This document shows, in pieces, positions 4,192-10,648 of a DNA stretch of 13,807 bases (the stretch's first letter is position 1; each line of letters begins with the position of its first letter). Source of the DNA: Elusimicrobia bacterium CG06_land_8_20_14_3_00_38_11 (GTDB lineage: Bacteria; Elusimicrobiota; UBA8919); the NCBI GenBank assembly GCA_002780205.1, contig PEVQ01000243.1, positions 3,907 through 17,713 of the forward strand, given 5' to 3'. Made by a program: the position numbers and the translations under genes. The notes beneath the pieces were generated by a model. It did no database searches. It was not told the origin of the DNA and worked only from the letters and a program-made list of their open reading frames with translations.

Positions 4192-6864
4192 ATGGCTGAA
4201 AAATCTGTTTATGACGGGCTTTTTTTGACGGATGCGCAGTTGAAAAGTGAACTTGCGAAATGTGAGTTCTGCGAGGAAAAACCCTGCAAAGCGAAGTGTC
4301 CATGCGACTGTTCGGCGGCTGATTTTATTATGGCTGCCGGTGTTTTTAGCGATTCGGATATAAAAAGGTCCGCCGCCCAAATAATGAAAAAAAATCCGCT
4401 CGGCGGCATTTGCGGCATGGTTTGTCCCGACAGGTTTTGCGTCGCCGCCTGCGTTCATAAAAAATTTGATTCTGCGGTAAATATTCCTGCCGTTCAGGCG
4501 ACAATTATAAAAAAAGCCAGAGAGTTGGGCGGCATCGCCGAATTTTCCAAGCCGAAATCAAACGGGAAAAAAGTTGCGATAATCGGTTCTGGACCCGCCG
4601 GTTTGGGCGCTGCGTCAGTGCTCGGTTCGCTCGGTTATAAAGTTGATATTTATGAGAAAGAAAATTCTGTCGGCGGAATGGCGAATTTAATCCCAGAATA
4701 CCGGCTTGACAAAAAGATGCTTAAAGAGGATATAAAGTTCCTGACATCACTCGGCGATATAAACATAAAATTAAATTCAGAGATAGAAAACCCGGAATCA
4801 CTTCTCACAAAATGTAGCCCCCGAATTCATTCTGGGGTGAGCAAAGCGAATAGTTATGATGCGGTTCTTTCGGCAACAGGTCTTACGGAGCCGATAAAGA
4901 TGGCAATAGAGAATGAAAATCTGGCGCTCGTCGGGCTTGAGTATTTAAAAAATCCGAAAAAATATAAATTAAAATGTAGCCCCCGAATTTATTCGGGGGT
5001 GAGCAAAGCGAATAGTAAGGTTGCGGTTATCGGAGGCGGTGCGACTGCCGCAGACGCTGCGATGACAGCGAAATTGGTAAGCGGCGCATCAAATGTAGAA
5101 ATGTTTGCTTTGGAAACTGTCGGAGAAATGCCGCTGACACTGAGAGAAATGACTGAACTTTTGGAAAATAATGTTGAAATAACAGGAAGGACACGGGTTA
5201 CGGCAATTCTTAAAAAAGGCAAGTTGATTTCAGGCCTTGAGACGGTAAAAGTTTCGCTTCCCGAAGGCGTAAAATTTAATCTCAAGGATTTAAAAGAACT
5301 GCCCGGAACAAAGCAGGTCAGAAACGACATATCAACAGTAATAATTGCAATCGGTGCACGTTCTAAGAAGGAAAAATCGGTTCAACCGTCCATATTTTAT
5401 GCCGGCGATTCCGTCCAGGGTCCGACTACCGTTGTGGAAGCGACCGCTGCGGGAAAAAATGCGGCAGCGGAAATTGACGCATTTATCAACGGGCTAAAAA
5501 AACCTGTTTTTGACAAAAAAATAAAAAGCGATATTACACTCAAAGGATACACCCATATCCCCGTCTCGCTTGAAACCGACTTTTTCGGCAGAAAAATTTC
5601 AACTCCGTTTTTGCTTTCCGCCGCGCCTCCTTCCGATGGTTACGATCAGATGAAAAAAGCGTACGAAGCGGGCTGGTCGGGCGGCGTAATGAAGACCTCG
5701 TTTGACAATGTTCCGATTCATATTCCTGGAGAATATATGCATGCTTTCAATGATTTGACTTACGGGAACTGCGACAATGTTTCGGGTCATCATCTTGACA
5801 GGGTATGCAGGGAAGTTCAAAAATTAATTAAAGAATATCCCGCTCGTCTCACAATGGCATCTACAGGTGGTCCAGTTACCGGCAACGATGAGAATGATAA
5901 AAGGGGCTGGCAGTCAAATACAAAAAAACTTGAGGCGGCCGGCGTAATGGGAATAGAATACTCGCTTTCATGTCCGCAGGGCGGCGACGGAACCGAGGGC
6001 GATATTGTTTCACAGAACGCCGCATTGACCGCAAAAATAATTGATTGGGTGATGGATGTAAGCAATCCTGAAATCCCAAAACTTTTCAAACTCACTGCGG
6101 CGGTTACATCCATAGTCCCGATTGTAAATGCCATCAAAAAAGTTTTTGCAAAGTATCCGAATAAAAAAGCGGGGATAACTCTGGCGAATACTTTCCCGAC
6201 GCTCTATTTCAGACCGAGAAAAATGAATTTGCAAAATGAGGGATTTCAATCCCTCGTCAATGGAGCAAATTCACACCACAATGTAGCCGACACTTCAGTG
6301 TCGGTGAGTGAAGCGAATAGATGGGAAGAAGGCATTGTCGTCGGGATGAGCGGCGACGGAGTAACTCCGATAAGTTATCTTACGCTTGCAAGCGTATCTT
6401 CTTTGGGTGTTGCAGTTTCCGGCAACGGCGGTCCCATGGATTATAAAGCGGCGATGAATTTTTTGGCGCTCGGTGTAAAAACGGTCCAATTCTGCACGAT
6501 TGTAACCAAACACGGTTACGGAGTTTTTGACGAACTTGTCAACGGCACCAGTTATCTGATGAAAGAGCGGGGAATAAAATCTATGAAGGAACTAATAGGA
6601 ATTGCGCTTCCGAAACCGATTACCGGTTTTATGGATTTGACGCCGGTAAAAAAAATCTCGTCCTGCGATACGGACGTATGTCTTATATGCGGCAACTGCT
6701 CAAGATGTCCGTATCAGGCGATTTCGCTTGATAAAGACAAACATCCCGTGACAGATGCGGAAAAATGTATCGGATGCAGCATCTGTGTCCAGAAATGTTT
6801 CTCGGGCGCCTTGTCAATGCGCGATAGAACTCCCGAAGAAAAATCCGCCCTGAAAGAAGATTAA
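4192..6864 (+). CDS. PreT-PreA fusion: dihydropyrimidine dehydrogenase-like Fe-S/FAD/FMN oxidoreductase, variant active site
   Basis: An 890-residue fusion in the domain order of eukaryotic DPD. Residues 1-115 hold eight cysteines for two Fe-S clusters (C24, C27, C32, C36; C74, C78, C83, C87). GSGPAG (132-137) binds FAD and GGGATA (281-286) binds NAD(P)H; YAGD follows near 403. Residues 462-800 are a dihydroorotate-dehydrogenase-type FMN barrel (K501, LSCP at 592-595, GMSGDGVTPISY). The C-terminal ferredoxin has C830, C833, C836, C839 and C859, C862, C865, C869. DPD reduces uracil or thymine with NADPH. The DPD catalytic cysteine, expected about 12 residues after LSCP, is absent: the segment reads GDIVSQ (603-608), so serine may substitute or the substrate may differ. 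Three loops (207-221, 261-275, 678-710) are translated palindromic repeats. Without them the length is near 828, close to PreT plus PreA. It follows hyuA. Confidence 0.88.
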   Translation: MAEKSVYDGLFLTDAQLKSELAKCEFCEEKPCKAKCPCDCSAADFIMAAGVFSDSDIKRSAAQIMKKNPLGGICGMVCPDRFCVAACVHKKFDSAVNIPAVQATIIKKARELGGIAEFSKPKSNGKKVAIIGSGPAGLGAASVLGSLGYKVDIYEKENSVGGMANLIPEYRLDKKMLKEDIKFLTSLGDINIKLNSEIENPESLLTKCSPRIHSGVSKANSYDAVLSATGLTEPIKMAIENENLALVGLEYLKNPKKYKLKCSPRIYSGVSKANSKVAVIGGGATAADAAMTAKLVSGASNVEMFALETVGEMPLTLREMTELLENNVEITGRTRVTAILKKGKLISGLETVKVSLPEGVKFNLKDLKELPGTKQVRNDISTVIIAIGARSKKEKSVQPSIFYAGDSVQGPTTVVEATAAGKNAAAEIDAFINGLKKPVFDKKIKSDITLKGYTHIPVSLETDFFGRKISTPFLLSAAPPSDGYDQMKKAYEAGWSGGVMKTSFDNVPIHIPGEYMHAFNDLTYGNCDNVSGHHLDRVCREVQKLIKEYPARLTMASTGGPVTGNDENDKRGWQSNTKKLEAAGVMGIEYSLSCPQGGDGTEGDIVSQNAALTAKIIDWVMDVSNPEIPKLFKLTAAVTSIVPIVNAIKKVFAKYPNKKAGITLANTFPTLYFRPRKMNLQNEGFQSLVNGANSHHNVADTSVSVSEANRWEEGIVVGMSGDGVTPISYLTLASVSSLGVAVSGNGGPMDYKAAMNFLALGVKTVQFCTIVTKHGYGVFDELVNGTSYLMKERGIKSMKELIGIALPKPITGFMDLTPVKKISSCDTDVCLICGNCSRCPYQAISLDKDKHPVTDAEKCIGCSICVQKCFSGALSMRDRTPEEKSALKED
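4811..4853. repeat. Family A palindromic element translated within the DPD-like gene, copy 2
   Basis: A 43-bp element with head AATGTAG, arms CCCCCGAAT and ATTCTGGGG (one mismatch) around loop TC, and tail TGAGCAAAGCGAATAG. It is read in frame as residues 207-221 (KCSPRIHSGVSKANS). It matches copy 3 at 4973 at 41 of 43 positions. Confidence 0.92.
4973..5015. repeat. Family A palindromic element translated within the DPD-like gene, copy 3
   Basis: A 43-bp element with a perfect 9-bp stem (CCCCCGAAT, loop TT, ATTCGGGGG) and the same head and tail as copy 2. It is read in the same frame as residues 261-275 (KCSPRIYSGVSKANS), directly before the first strand of the NAD(P)-binding Rossmann fold (VAVIGGGATA). 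Confidence 0.93.
6225..6272. repeat. Second type of palindromic element translated within the DPD-like gene
   Basis: A 48-bp two-stem palindrome. The outer stem GAATTTGC (6225-6232) pairs with GCAAATTC (6265-6272). The inner stem GAGGGATT (6238-6245) pairs with AATCCCTC (6248-6255) around loop TC. It is translated as about residues 678-694 (NLQNEGFQSLVNGANS region) and lies 7 bp from the next element. Confidence 0.82.
6280..6320. repeat. Family A palindromic element translated within the DPD-like gene, copy 4
   Basis: A 41-bp copy: AATGTAG head, perfect 8-bp stem (CCGACACT, loop TC, AGTGTCGG) and tail TGAGTGAAGCGAATAG. It is read as residues 697-710 (NVADTSVSVSEANR). The head is in a different frame from copies 2 and 3 but the tail is in the same frame, because this copy is 2 bp shorter. 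Confidence 0.92.
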
Positions 6865-6868
6865 ATAA

Positions 6869-6893
6869 GTAGCGGTGGGATTGTTATCCCACA
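6869..6893. repeat. Palindromic element after the DPD-like gene (possible 3'-end hairpin)
   Basis: GTAGC-type head, then a 7-bp stem (GTGGGAT at 6875-6881, loop TGTT, ATCCCAC at 6886-6892). It begins 5 bp after the stop codon, so it may protect the 3' end of the mRNA. No T-tract follows, which argues against a classical terminator. Confidence 0.7.
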
Positions 6894-6907
6894 ATGTAGC
6901 GGTGTGA

Positions 6908-6935
6908 AATGTAGTCGCAGAGTGAACTCTGCTTG
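6908..6935. repeat. Family A-like palindrome, tail lost
   Basis: AATGTAG head at 6908-6914, then a perfect 7-bp stem (GCAGAGT at 6917-6923, loop GA, ACTCTGC at 6926-6932). The usual GAGCGAAGCG tail is missing, apparently replaced by the adjoining repeat at 6938. Confidence 0.75.
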
Positions 6936-6937
6936 TA

Positions 6938-6973
6938 TGTCATTGCGAGAAGCCGAAGGCGACGAAGCAATCT
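6938..6973. repeat. ATTGCGAG...GAAGCAATC type dispersed palindrome
   Basis: Outer arms ATTGC (6942-6946) and GCAAT (6967-6971) are complementary, with an inner GCC-GAA-GGC hairpin (6952-6960). I recognise this pattern as a repeat type seen in many unrelated bacterial genomes, including Rickettsia. The remaining 128 bases up to the next gene show nothing I can assign apart from a 14-codon ATG frame of doubtful meaning at 7005. Confidence 0.82.
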
Positions 6974-7101
6974 TTCTTTTGGATTTCGCCTGATTTCTCA
7001 AGCCATGGACAGAAGCCTTTTAAAAACCATTGAAAGCATAGACAAATAGAAAAAATAAAGCGTCTCAATTTTCTCTCATATTCTCGCATAAAGGAAATCA
7101 A

Positions 7102-7449
7102 ATGATAAAATTTATTAAAAATAATATGTCTAAATTGGTTTTACTCGTGGCAATAATAGTTTGCTCTTTTATTTTCATTGTTGTCGTTCCGTCGTTTAAC
7201 GAAATATTTGATAGTTTAGGAGTTGATTTACCGCAAATAACAAAAGGCATATTGTATTTATCTAAAATGTGGCTTGTGATTTTATTGCCCATAAGTGCAA
7301 TTTATTTTTATATAGTTATCGGGAAAAATATCAGAATCGTAAAGGTATTGACGAGTTCGCTAATTGTTATATTTGGATTGATAATCCTTGTAATAGTTAT
7401 CGCTATGTTTATGCCAATGTTTTATATGGGCAATATTAGGGGAAAATAG
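7102..7449 (+). CDS. Small three-helix membrane protein with a GspF/PilC-like segment
   Basis: A 115-residue membrane protein with three predicted helices at about residues 12-31, 57-75 and 84-106. The stretch VVPSFNEIFDSLGVDLPQITKGILYLSKMW resembles the segment of type II secretion/type IV pilus GspF/PilC proteins (VVP.FaeiF...G.eLP..T..l..ls), but the protein is far shorter than the roughly 400 residues of GspF. It could be an independent small family or a derivative of one GspF half. No other pilus or secretion genes are visible. AAGGAA (7091-7096) lies 5 bases before the ATG and supports this start. It follows a repeat-filled gap, so it may begin a new transcription unit. Confidence 0.72.
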   Translation: MIKFIKNNMSKLVLLVAIIVCSFIFIVVVPSFNEIFDSLGVDLPQITKGILYLSKMWLVILLPISAIYFYIVIGKNIRIVKVLTSSLIVIFGLIILVIVIAMFMPMFYMGNIRGK

Positions 7450-7489
7450 GGACGCTTCACATAAACCTTATAAGTATCGGGGAGAATAG

Positions 7490-7855
7490 ATGAGAAAAGA
7501 AAGAGAAAATGAAAATGAAAAAGCAAAAGAAAAAAAAGAAGTCCTTTTAGCGAAATCGCTCAAACTTGCAAATCTTATAAATTACCAAAAAAACTCCGTC
7601 GTAAGCCGCACTCTCATCAATAAAAAGACAGGGACTGTAACGCTTTTCGCATTTGATAAAGGGCAGGGCTTAAGCGAACATACCGCTCCATTTGGTGCGA
7701 TGGTTTATATTCTTGACGGTAAAGTGAAAATTACAATCTCCGGCAAACCCCTATCGGCGAAAAAAGGCGAAATGGTGATTATGCCGGCGAACAAACCGCA
7801 TTCGCTTAAAGCAGAAAATAAATTTAAAATGCTTCTTGTAATGATAAAAGATTAG
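7490..7855 (+). CDS. Cupin-domain protein
   Basis: A 121-residue protein: a highly charged N-terminal extension (residues 1-22, K/E rich), then a single cupin barrel. The first cupin motif is the degenerate form EHTAPFGAMVYILDG (H64) and the second is GEMVIMPANKPH (P99, H104). This is a common small-cupin subfamily with LINKKTGTVTLFAFDKGQGLSEHTAPF as its signature region; to my knowledge its substrate is not established, though sensing or metal binding is often suggested. The start follows GGGGAG (7479-7484) with 5-base spacing, so the charged extension appears to be translated. It sits just before the ssnA gene and may regulate or assist that pathway, but this is only inferred from position. 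Confidence 0.85.
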   Translation: MRKERENENEKAKEKKEVLLAKSLKLANLINYQKNSVVSRTLINKKTGTVTLFAFDKGQGLSEHTAPFGAMVYILDGKVKITISGKPLSAKKGEMVIMPANKPHSLKAENKFKMLLVMIKD

Positions 7856-7869
7856 AAAAAAATGACATG

Positions 7870-7875
7870 TATAAT
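7870..7875 (+). promoter_or_regulatory. Possible -10 box before ssnA
   Basis: TATAAT in the 40-bp gap before ssnA matches the sigma-70 -10 consensus. I find no convincing -35 at 16-18 bp upstream, and AT-rich sequence makes chance matches likely. Confidence 0.25.
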
Positions 7876-7885
7876 TTTTCACTAT

Positions 7886-7890
7886 GGAGG
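7886..7890 (+). promoter_or_regulatory. Ribosome-binding site deciding the ssnA start
   Basis: GGAGG lies 5 bases before the ATG at 7896. The in-frame ATG at 7884 overlaps this site, so it is unlikely to be the start. Confidence 0.8.
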
Positions 7891-7895
7891 CAGGT

Positions 7896-9254
7896 ATGCT
7901 AACTTTGTTGTGCAATGGCACGGTGATTACGCCGTCGGAAGTAATTGAAAATGGTGGCGTTTTGTTTGAGGACGGGCTCATAAAAGATGTAGGTAAGACA
8001 GACGATGTCCGGGCAAAAGTTTTCAAGATGTCGGGAGATAAAATTCAACTGAAAATTATTGACGCCAAGAAAAAAATAATTCTTCCCGGATTTATCAACG
8101 CCCATCACCATTTATACTCCACTTTTGCCCGCGGGATGTATATTCCGGGGACCCCTGCAAAAAATTTTGTGGAAATCCTTGAAAAATTATGGTGGAAACT
8201 TGATAGGGTTTTGACGGCGGAAGATATTTATTATTCCTCGTTAATTCCTTTGATTGAATGCGTTAAGAACGGCACAACGACAATTATTGACCACCACGAA
8301 TCGCAGGAATTTCAGGTCGGTTCGCTTGATGAGATTCAAAAAGCAGTTGAAAAAATCGGCATCCGCGCATGTCTGTGTCTCGGGTCGTCGGACAGGTATA
8401 AAAAAGGGAAAGAAGGGCTTGAAGAAAATGACCGCTTTCTCTCGTCCCTCGTCTCTCGTCCCTCATCCCTCGTTACAGGTATGGTCGGGATTCATGCCGC
8501 TTTTACCGTCAACAACGACACGCTTGAAAAATCGGTTGCAATTGCTAAAAAATATAATGTAGGAATGCATATTCATTGCGCCGAGGATTTGGCAGACGAA
8601 AACGACTCCGTCAAAAAATACAAAATGCGTATCGTTGAGCGGCTGAAAAAGTTCGGCGCCCTCGGTGAAAAAACTATGCTCATTCACTGTATTCACATAG
8701 ACGAAAAAGAAATGAATATAATGAAAGATACAAAGACAAATGCGGTGCACAATCCCGAGAGCAATATGAATAATGCCGTCGGTTGTGCGGACGTTCTTAC
8801 TATGATGAAAAAAGGCATTACCGTCGGGCTCGGCACGGACGGGATGTCGTCGGATATGCTTTCGCAAATGAGGTGCGCTTATTTGATTCACCGCCATAAT
8901 AAAAAAGACCCGCGAGTCGCTTTCTGTGAAGCACCGGAAATGCTTTTGCAGAATAACTCAAAAATCGCAGAAAAAATTTTCGGAAAAAAAACAGGCGCGC
9001 CTGTGGGAAAAATTGAAGTCGGTGCTCCTGCCGATTTGATAGTTCTTGACTATACTCCGCCGACTCCGCTGTCGAAAGACAATTTTTTGGGACACCTGAT
9101 TTTCGGAATGGTGGATGCGACGGTGGACACGACCATCTGCAACGGTAAAACTCTTATGAAAGACAAAAAACTTGAAGGTATAAATGAAGAACAAATCTGC
9201 CAGAAATCCCGCGAAGTATCGGCAAAGTTCTGGGAAAGAATCAAGAAATTATAA
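7896..9254 (+). CDS. ssnA: SsnA-type metal-dependent amidohydrolase / aminohydrolase
   Basis: A 452-residue amidohydrolase of the cytosine-deaminase/chlorohydrolase superfamily, closest in feel to SsnA. Metal and active-site motifs: H70 and H72 (NAHHHLYS), H225-x-H227 (HIHCAED), H264 and H267 (IHCIHID) and D315 (LGTDGMSSD). SsnA homologues occur with hyuA and ygfK in gene sets tied to anaerobic purine/uric acid use, so deamination or ring hydrolysis of a purine-derived compound is plausible; the exact substrate is not known. Residues 182-194 (in RFLSSLVSRPSSLVTGM) are encoded by a heptanucleotide repeat that replaces an ordinary inter-strand loop. The stop is 2 bp before larA, which fits one operon. 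An 8-oxoguanine or guanine deaminase-like role is an alternative. Confidence 0.85.
   Translation: MLTLLCNGTVITPSEVIENGGVLFEDGLIKDVGKTDDVRAKVFKMSGDKIQLKIIDAKKKIILPGFINAHHHLYSTFARGMYIPGTPAKNFVEILEKLWWKLDRVLTAEDIYYSSLIPLIECVKNGTTTIIDHHESQEFQVGSLDEIQKAVEKIGIRACLCLGSSDRYKKGKEGLEENDRFLSSLVSRPSSLVTGMVGIHAAFTVNNDTLEKSVAIAKKYNVGMHIHCAEDLADENDSVKKYKMRIVERLKKFGALGEKTMLIHCIHIDEKEMNIMKDTKTNAVHNPESNMNNAVGCADVLTMMKKGITVGLGTDGMSSDMLSQMRCAYLIHRHNKKDPRVAFCEAPEMLLQNNSKIAEKIFGKKTGAPVGKIEVGAPADLIVLDYTPPTPLSKDNFLGHLIFGMVDATVDTTICNGKTLMKDKKLEGINEEQICQKSREVSAKFWERIKKL
8441..8475 (+). repeat. Heptanucleotide tandem repeat, five units, inside ssnA
   Basis: Five 7-bp units: CTCGTCC, CTCGTCT, CTCGTCC, CTCATCC, CTCGTTA. 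It is translated as about residues 182-194 in a loop before TGMVGIHAAF. It has the same length and unit number as the repeats at 504 and 9551 but a different unit sequence. Confidence 0.92.
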
Positions 9255-9256
9255 AA

Positions 9257-10648
9257 ATGCTTAAATCAAAAGATGTTGCGCTTCATTACGGCGAAAGGAT
9301 TCTGTCAGATTTCATTCCGCAAAAAGCGATTGATAACGAACAATTTCTGCCGTTAGTTATTCCCAAAAAACTTCCCGTTATCAAAAATGTCGGGCAAAAA
9401 CTTTCTGATGCGCTTGAAAAACCGGTCGGCATCCAGAAACCTTTAAGCGTGCTTGTAAAAGAAAATTATCGCGGCGGAGATTTGTCAATAATAGTTGACG
9501 ACCACGACAGGCCGAACATCCACACGCGGCTTCTTCTTCCAGTTTTGATTGACTTACTAATTACCACTTACCGCTTACCGCTTACTAAAATAAAAGTAGT
9601 CATCGCGACCGGCACACATCGTCCTTCCACCGACGACGAAGTCAAAAATATTTTAGGCGAACAAATGTTCGGCAGGGTGAACTGTGTAATTCACAAATGC
9701 AGGGAAAATAATGTTGAAGCGGGCAAAATTGACGGCTTAACGGTAAAAATCAACGAAACAGTTTTTAATTCCGATATTATAATTCCGCTGACGGATGTGG
9801 AGAACCATTATTTCGCCGGTATCGCAGGGGGGCCCAAGGCATTATGTCCCGGAATTTGCGATATGAAAACTATAACTTACGAGCACTTAAAAATGTTCGG
9901 CGAGTGCGGATTTGCACACAATGTTGATTTGGGAAGTATAGACGGCAACCCGGTTTTTGAGACGAAGAAAAAAATCGTAAAGGCAGTTATTGAAACGCTG
10001 AAAAAAAATAAAAGAGAGGTTTATATGATAACTTCAATTATTGCTCCCGACGGTGATTTGGTTCATCTTTCCGGTGGCGAGACATTTGAAAGTCATCGAA
10101 AATCCGCGGAAATCCTAAAAAATGTCTGGACGGTAAATATAAAAGAGCGTGCGGATATTGTTATTTCCGGCGCAAGCCACTGGGGGGTAAATCTTTACCA
10201 GATGGGCAAGGCAACCCACTGTGCATATCATGCCGTTAAAAAAAGCGGAATCGTTCTTAATGTCGCACCGTGTTATGAGGGTTGGGGCAACGAGGAATTT
10301 AAAAATCTTATGAAAGTAGGGATGTGCAAACTGAACGGTTGCCCGGATAAAAACGAAGGGGTAAAAAAAGCGCTGGTTCGCGTAATAGATGCCGTGAAAA
10401 AAGATTTTAGAATAGGCAAGCAAAAGCCGGTTGACCTTTTTCAGATATTGCATTTCGTCGGCTCGGGAAATTTACATATAATTCAGGACGGTCTCCCCGA
10501 AGAAGATTACGAATTTTTGCCTTTCGTTTTTTGGGGTGATAAATCCGAACCGGTTGAAAAACGGCTAAAATCGTGGCTTGAAAAATATCTCGGCGATAAA
10601 ACGATCGCAGTGGTAGATAATCCTAATTTTTTGATAAAAACTTTATGA
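9257..10648 (+). CDS. larA: LarA-family nickel-pincer racemase/epimerase
   Basis: A 463-residue LarA homologue. LarA interconverts L- and D-lactate using a nickel-pincer nucleotide; relatives act on other 2-hydroxyacids, including malate. Catalytic residues are all visible: the DDHDRP motif (81-86), H121 (ATGTHRPS), H184 (ENHYFAGIAGG), K194 (GGPKALCPG) and H210 (YEHL). The spacing H184-K194-H210 equals H174-K184-H200 of L. plantarum LarA. The cofactor genes larB, larC and larE are not in the window and would have to be elsewhere. A heptanucleotide repeat encodes residues 99-110, between a helix and the strand leading to H121. It overlaps the next gene by 4 bp (ATGA), linking it to the FAD dehydrogenase. 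Confidence 0.9.
   Translation: MLKSKDVALHYGERILSDFIPQKAIDNEQFLPLVIPKKLPVIKNVGQKLSDALEKPVGIQKPLSVLVKENYRGGDLSIIVDDHDRPNIHTRLLLPVLIDLLITTYRLPLTKIKVVIATGTHRPSTDDEVKNILGEQMFGRVNCVIHKCRENNVEAGKIDGLTVKINETVFNSDIIIPLTDVENHYFAGIAGGPKALCPGICDMKTITYEHLKMFGECGFAHNVDLGSIDGNPVFETKKKIVKAVIETLKKNKREVYMITSIIAPDGDLVHLSGGETFESHRKSAEILKNVWTVNIKERADIVISGASHWGVNLYQMGKATHCAYHAVKKSGIVLNVAPCYEGWGNEEFKNLMKVGMCKLNGCPDKNEGVKKALVRVIDAVKKDFRIGKQKPVDLFQILHFVGSGNLHIIQDGLPEEDYEFLPFVFWGDKSEPVEKRLKSWLEKYLGDKTIAVVDNPNFLIKTL
9551..9585 (+). repeat. Heptanucleotide tandem repeat, five units, inside larA
   Basis: Five 7-bp units: GACTTAC, TAATTAC, CACTTAC, CGCTTAC, CGCTTAC. It is translated as DLLITTYRLPLT (residues 99-110), a linker before the strand KIKVVIATG. 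The unit is related to that of the repeat at 504-538. Confidence 0.88.

Noticed and set aside
4054..4458. Long minus-strand frames opposite hyuA/DPD and other genes (for example 8463-8897, 2492-2902)
   Set aside because: They lie antisense to clearly conserved coding sequence, show no family motifs and have unnatural composition.
4811..6320. CRISPR-like array from the repeated 43-bp units
   Set aside because: Spacing is irregular, units are translated within a conserved enzyme, and no cas genes are present.
6869..6935. Rho-independent terminator after the DPD-like gene
   Set aside because: The hairpins are real but no T-tract follows; they match the dispersed repeat family better.
7884..7895. 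ATG at 7884 as the ssnA start
   Set aside because: It overlaps the GGAGG site that serves the ATG at 7896.
8254..8562. Plus-strand frame overlapping ssnA
   Set aside because: It is out of frame with a well-supported amidohydrolase and shows no recognisable domain.
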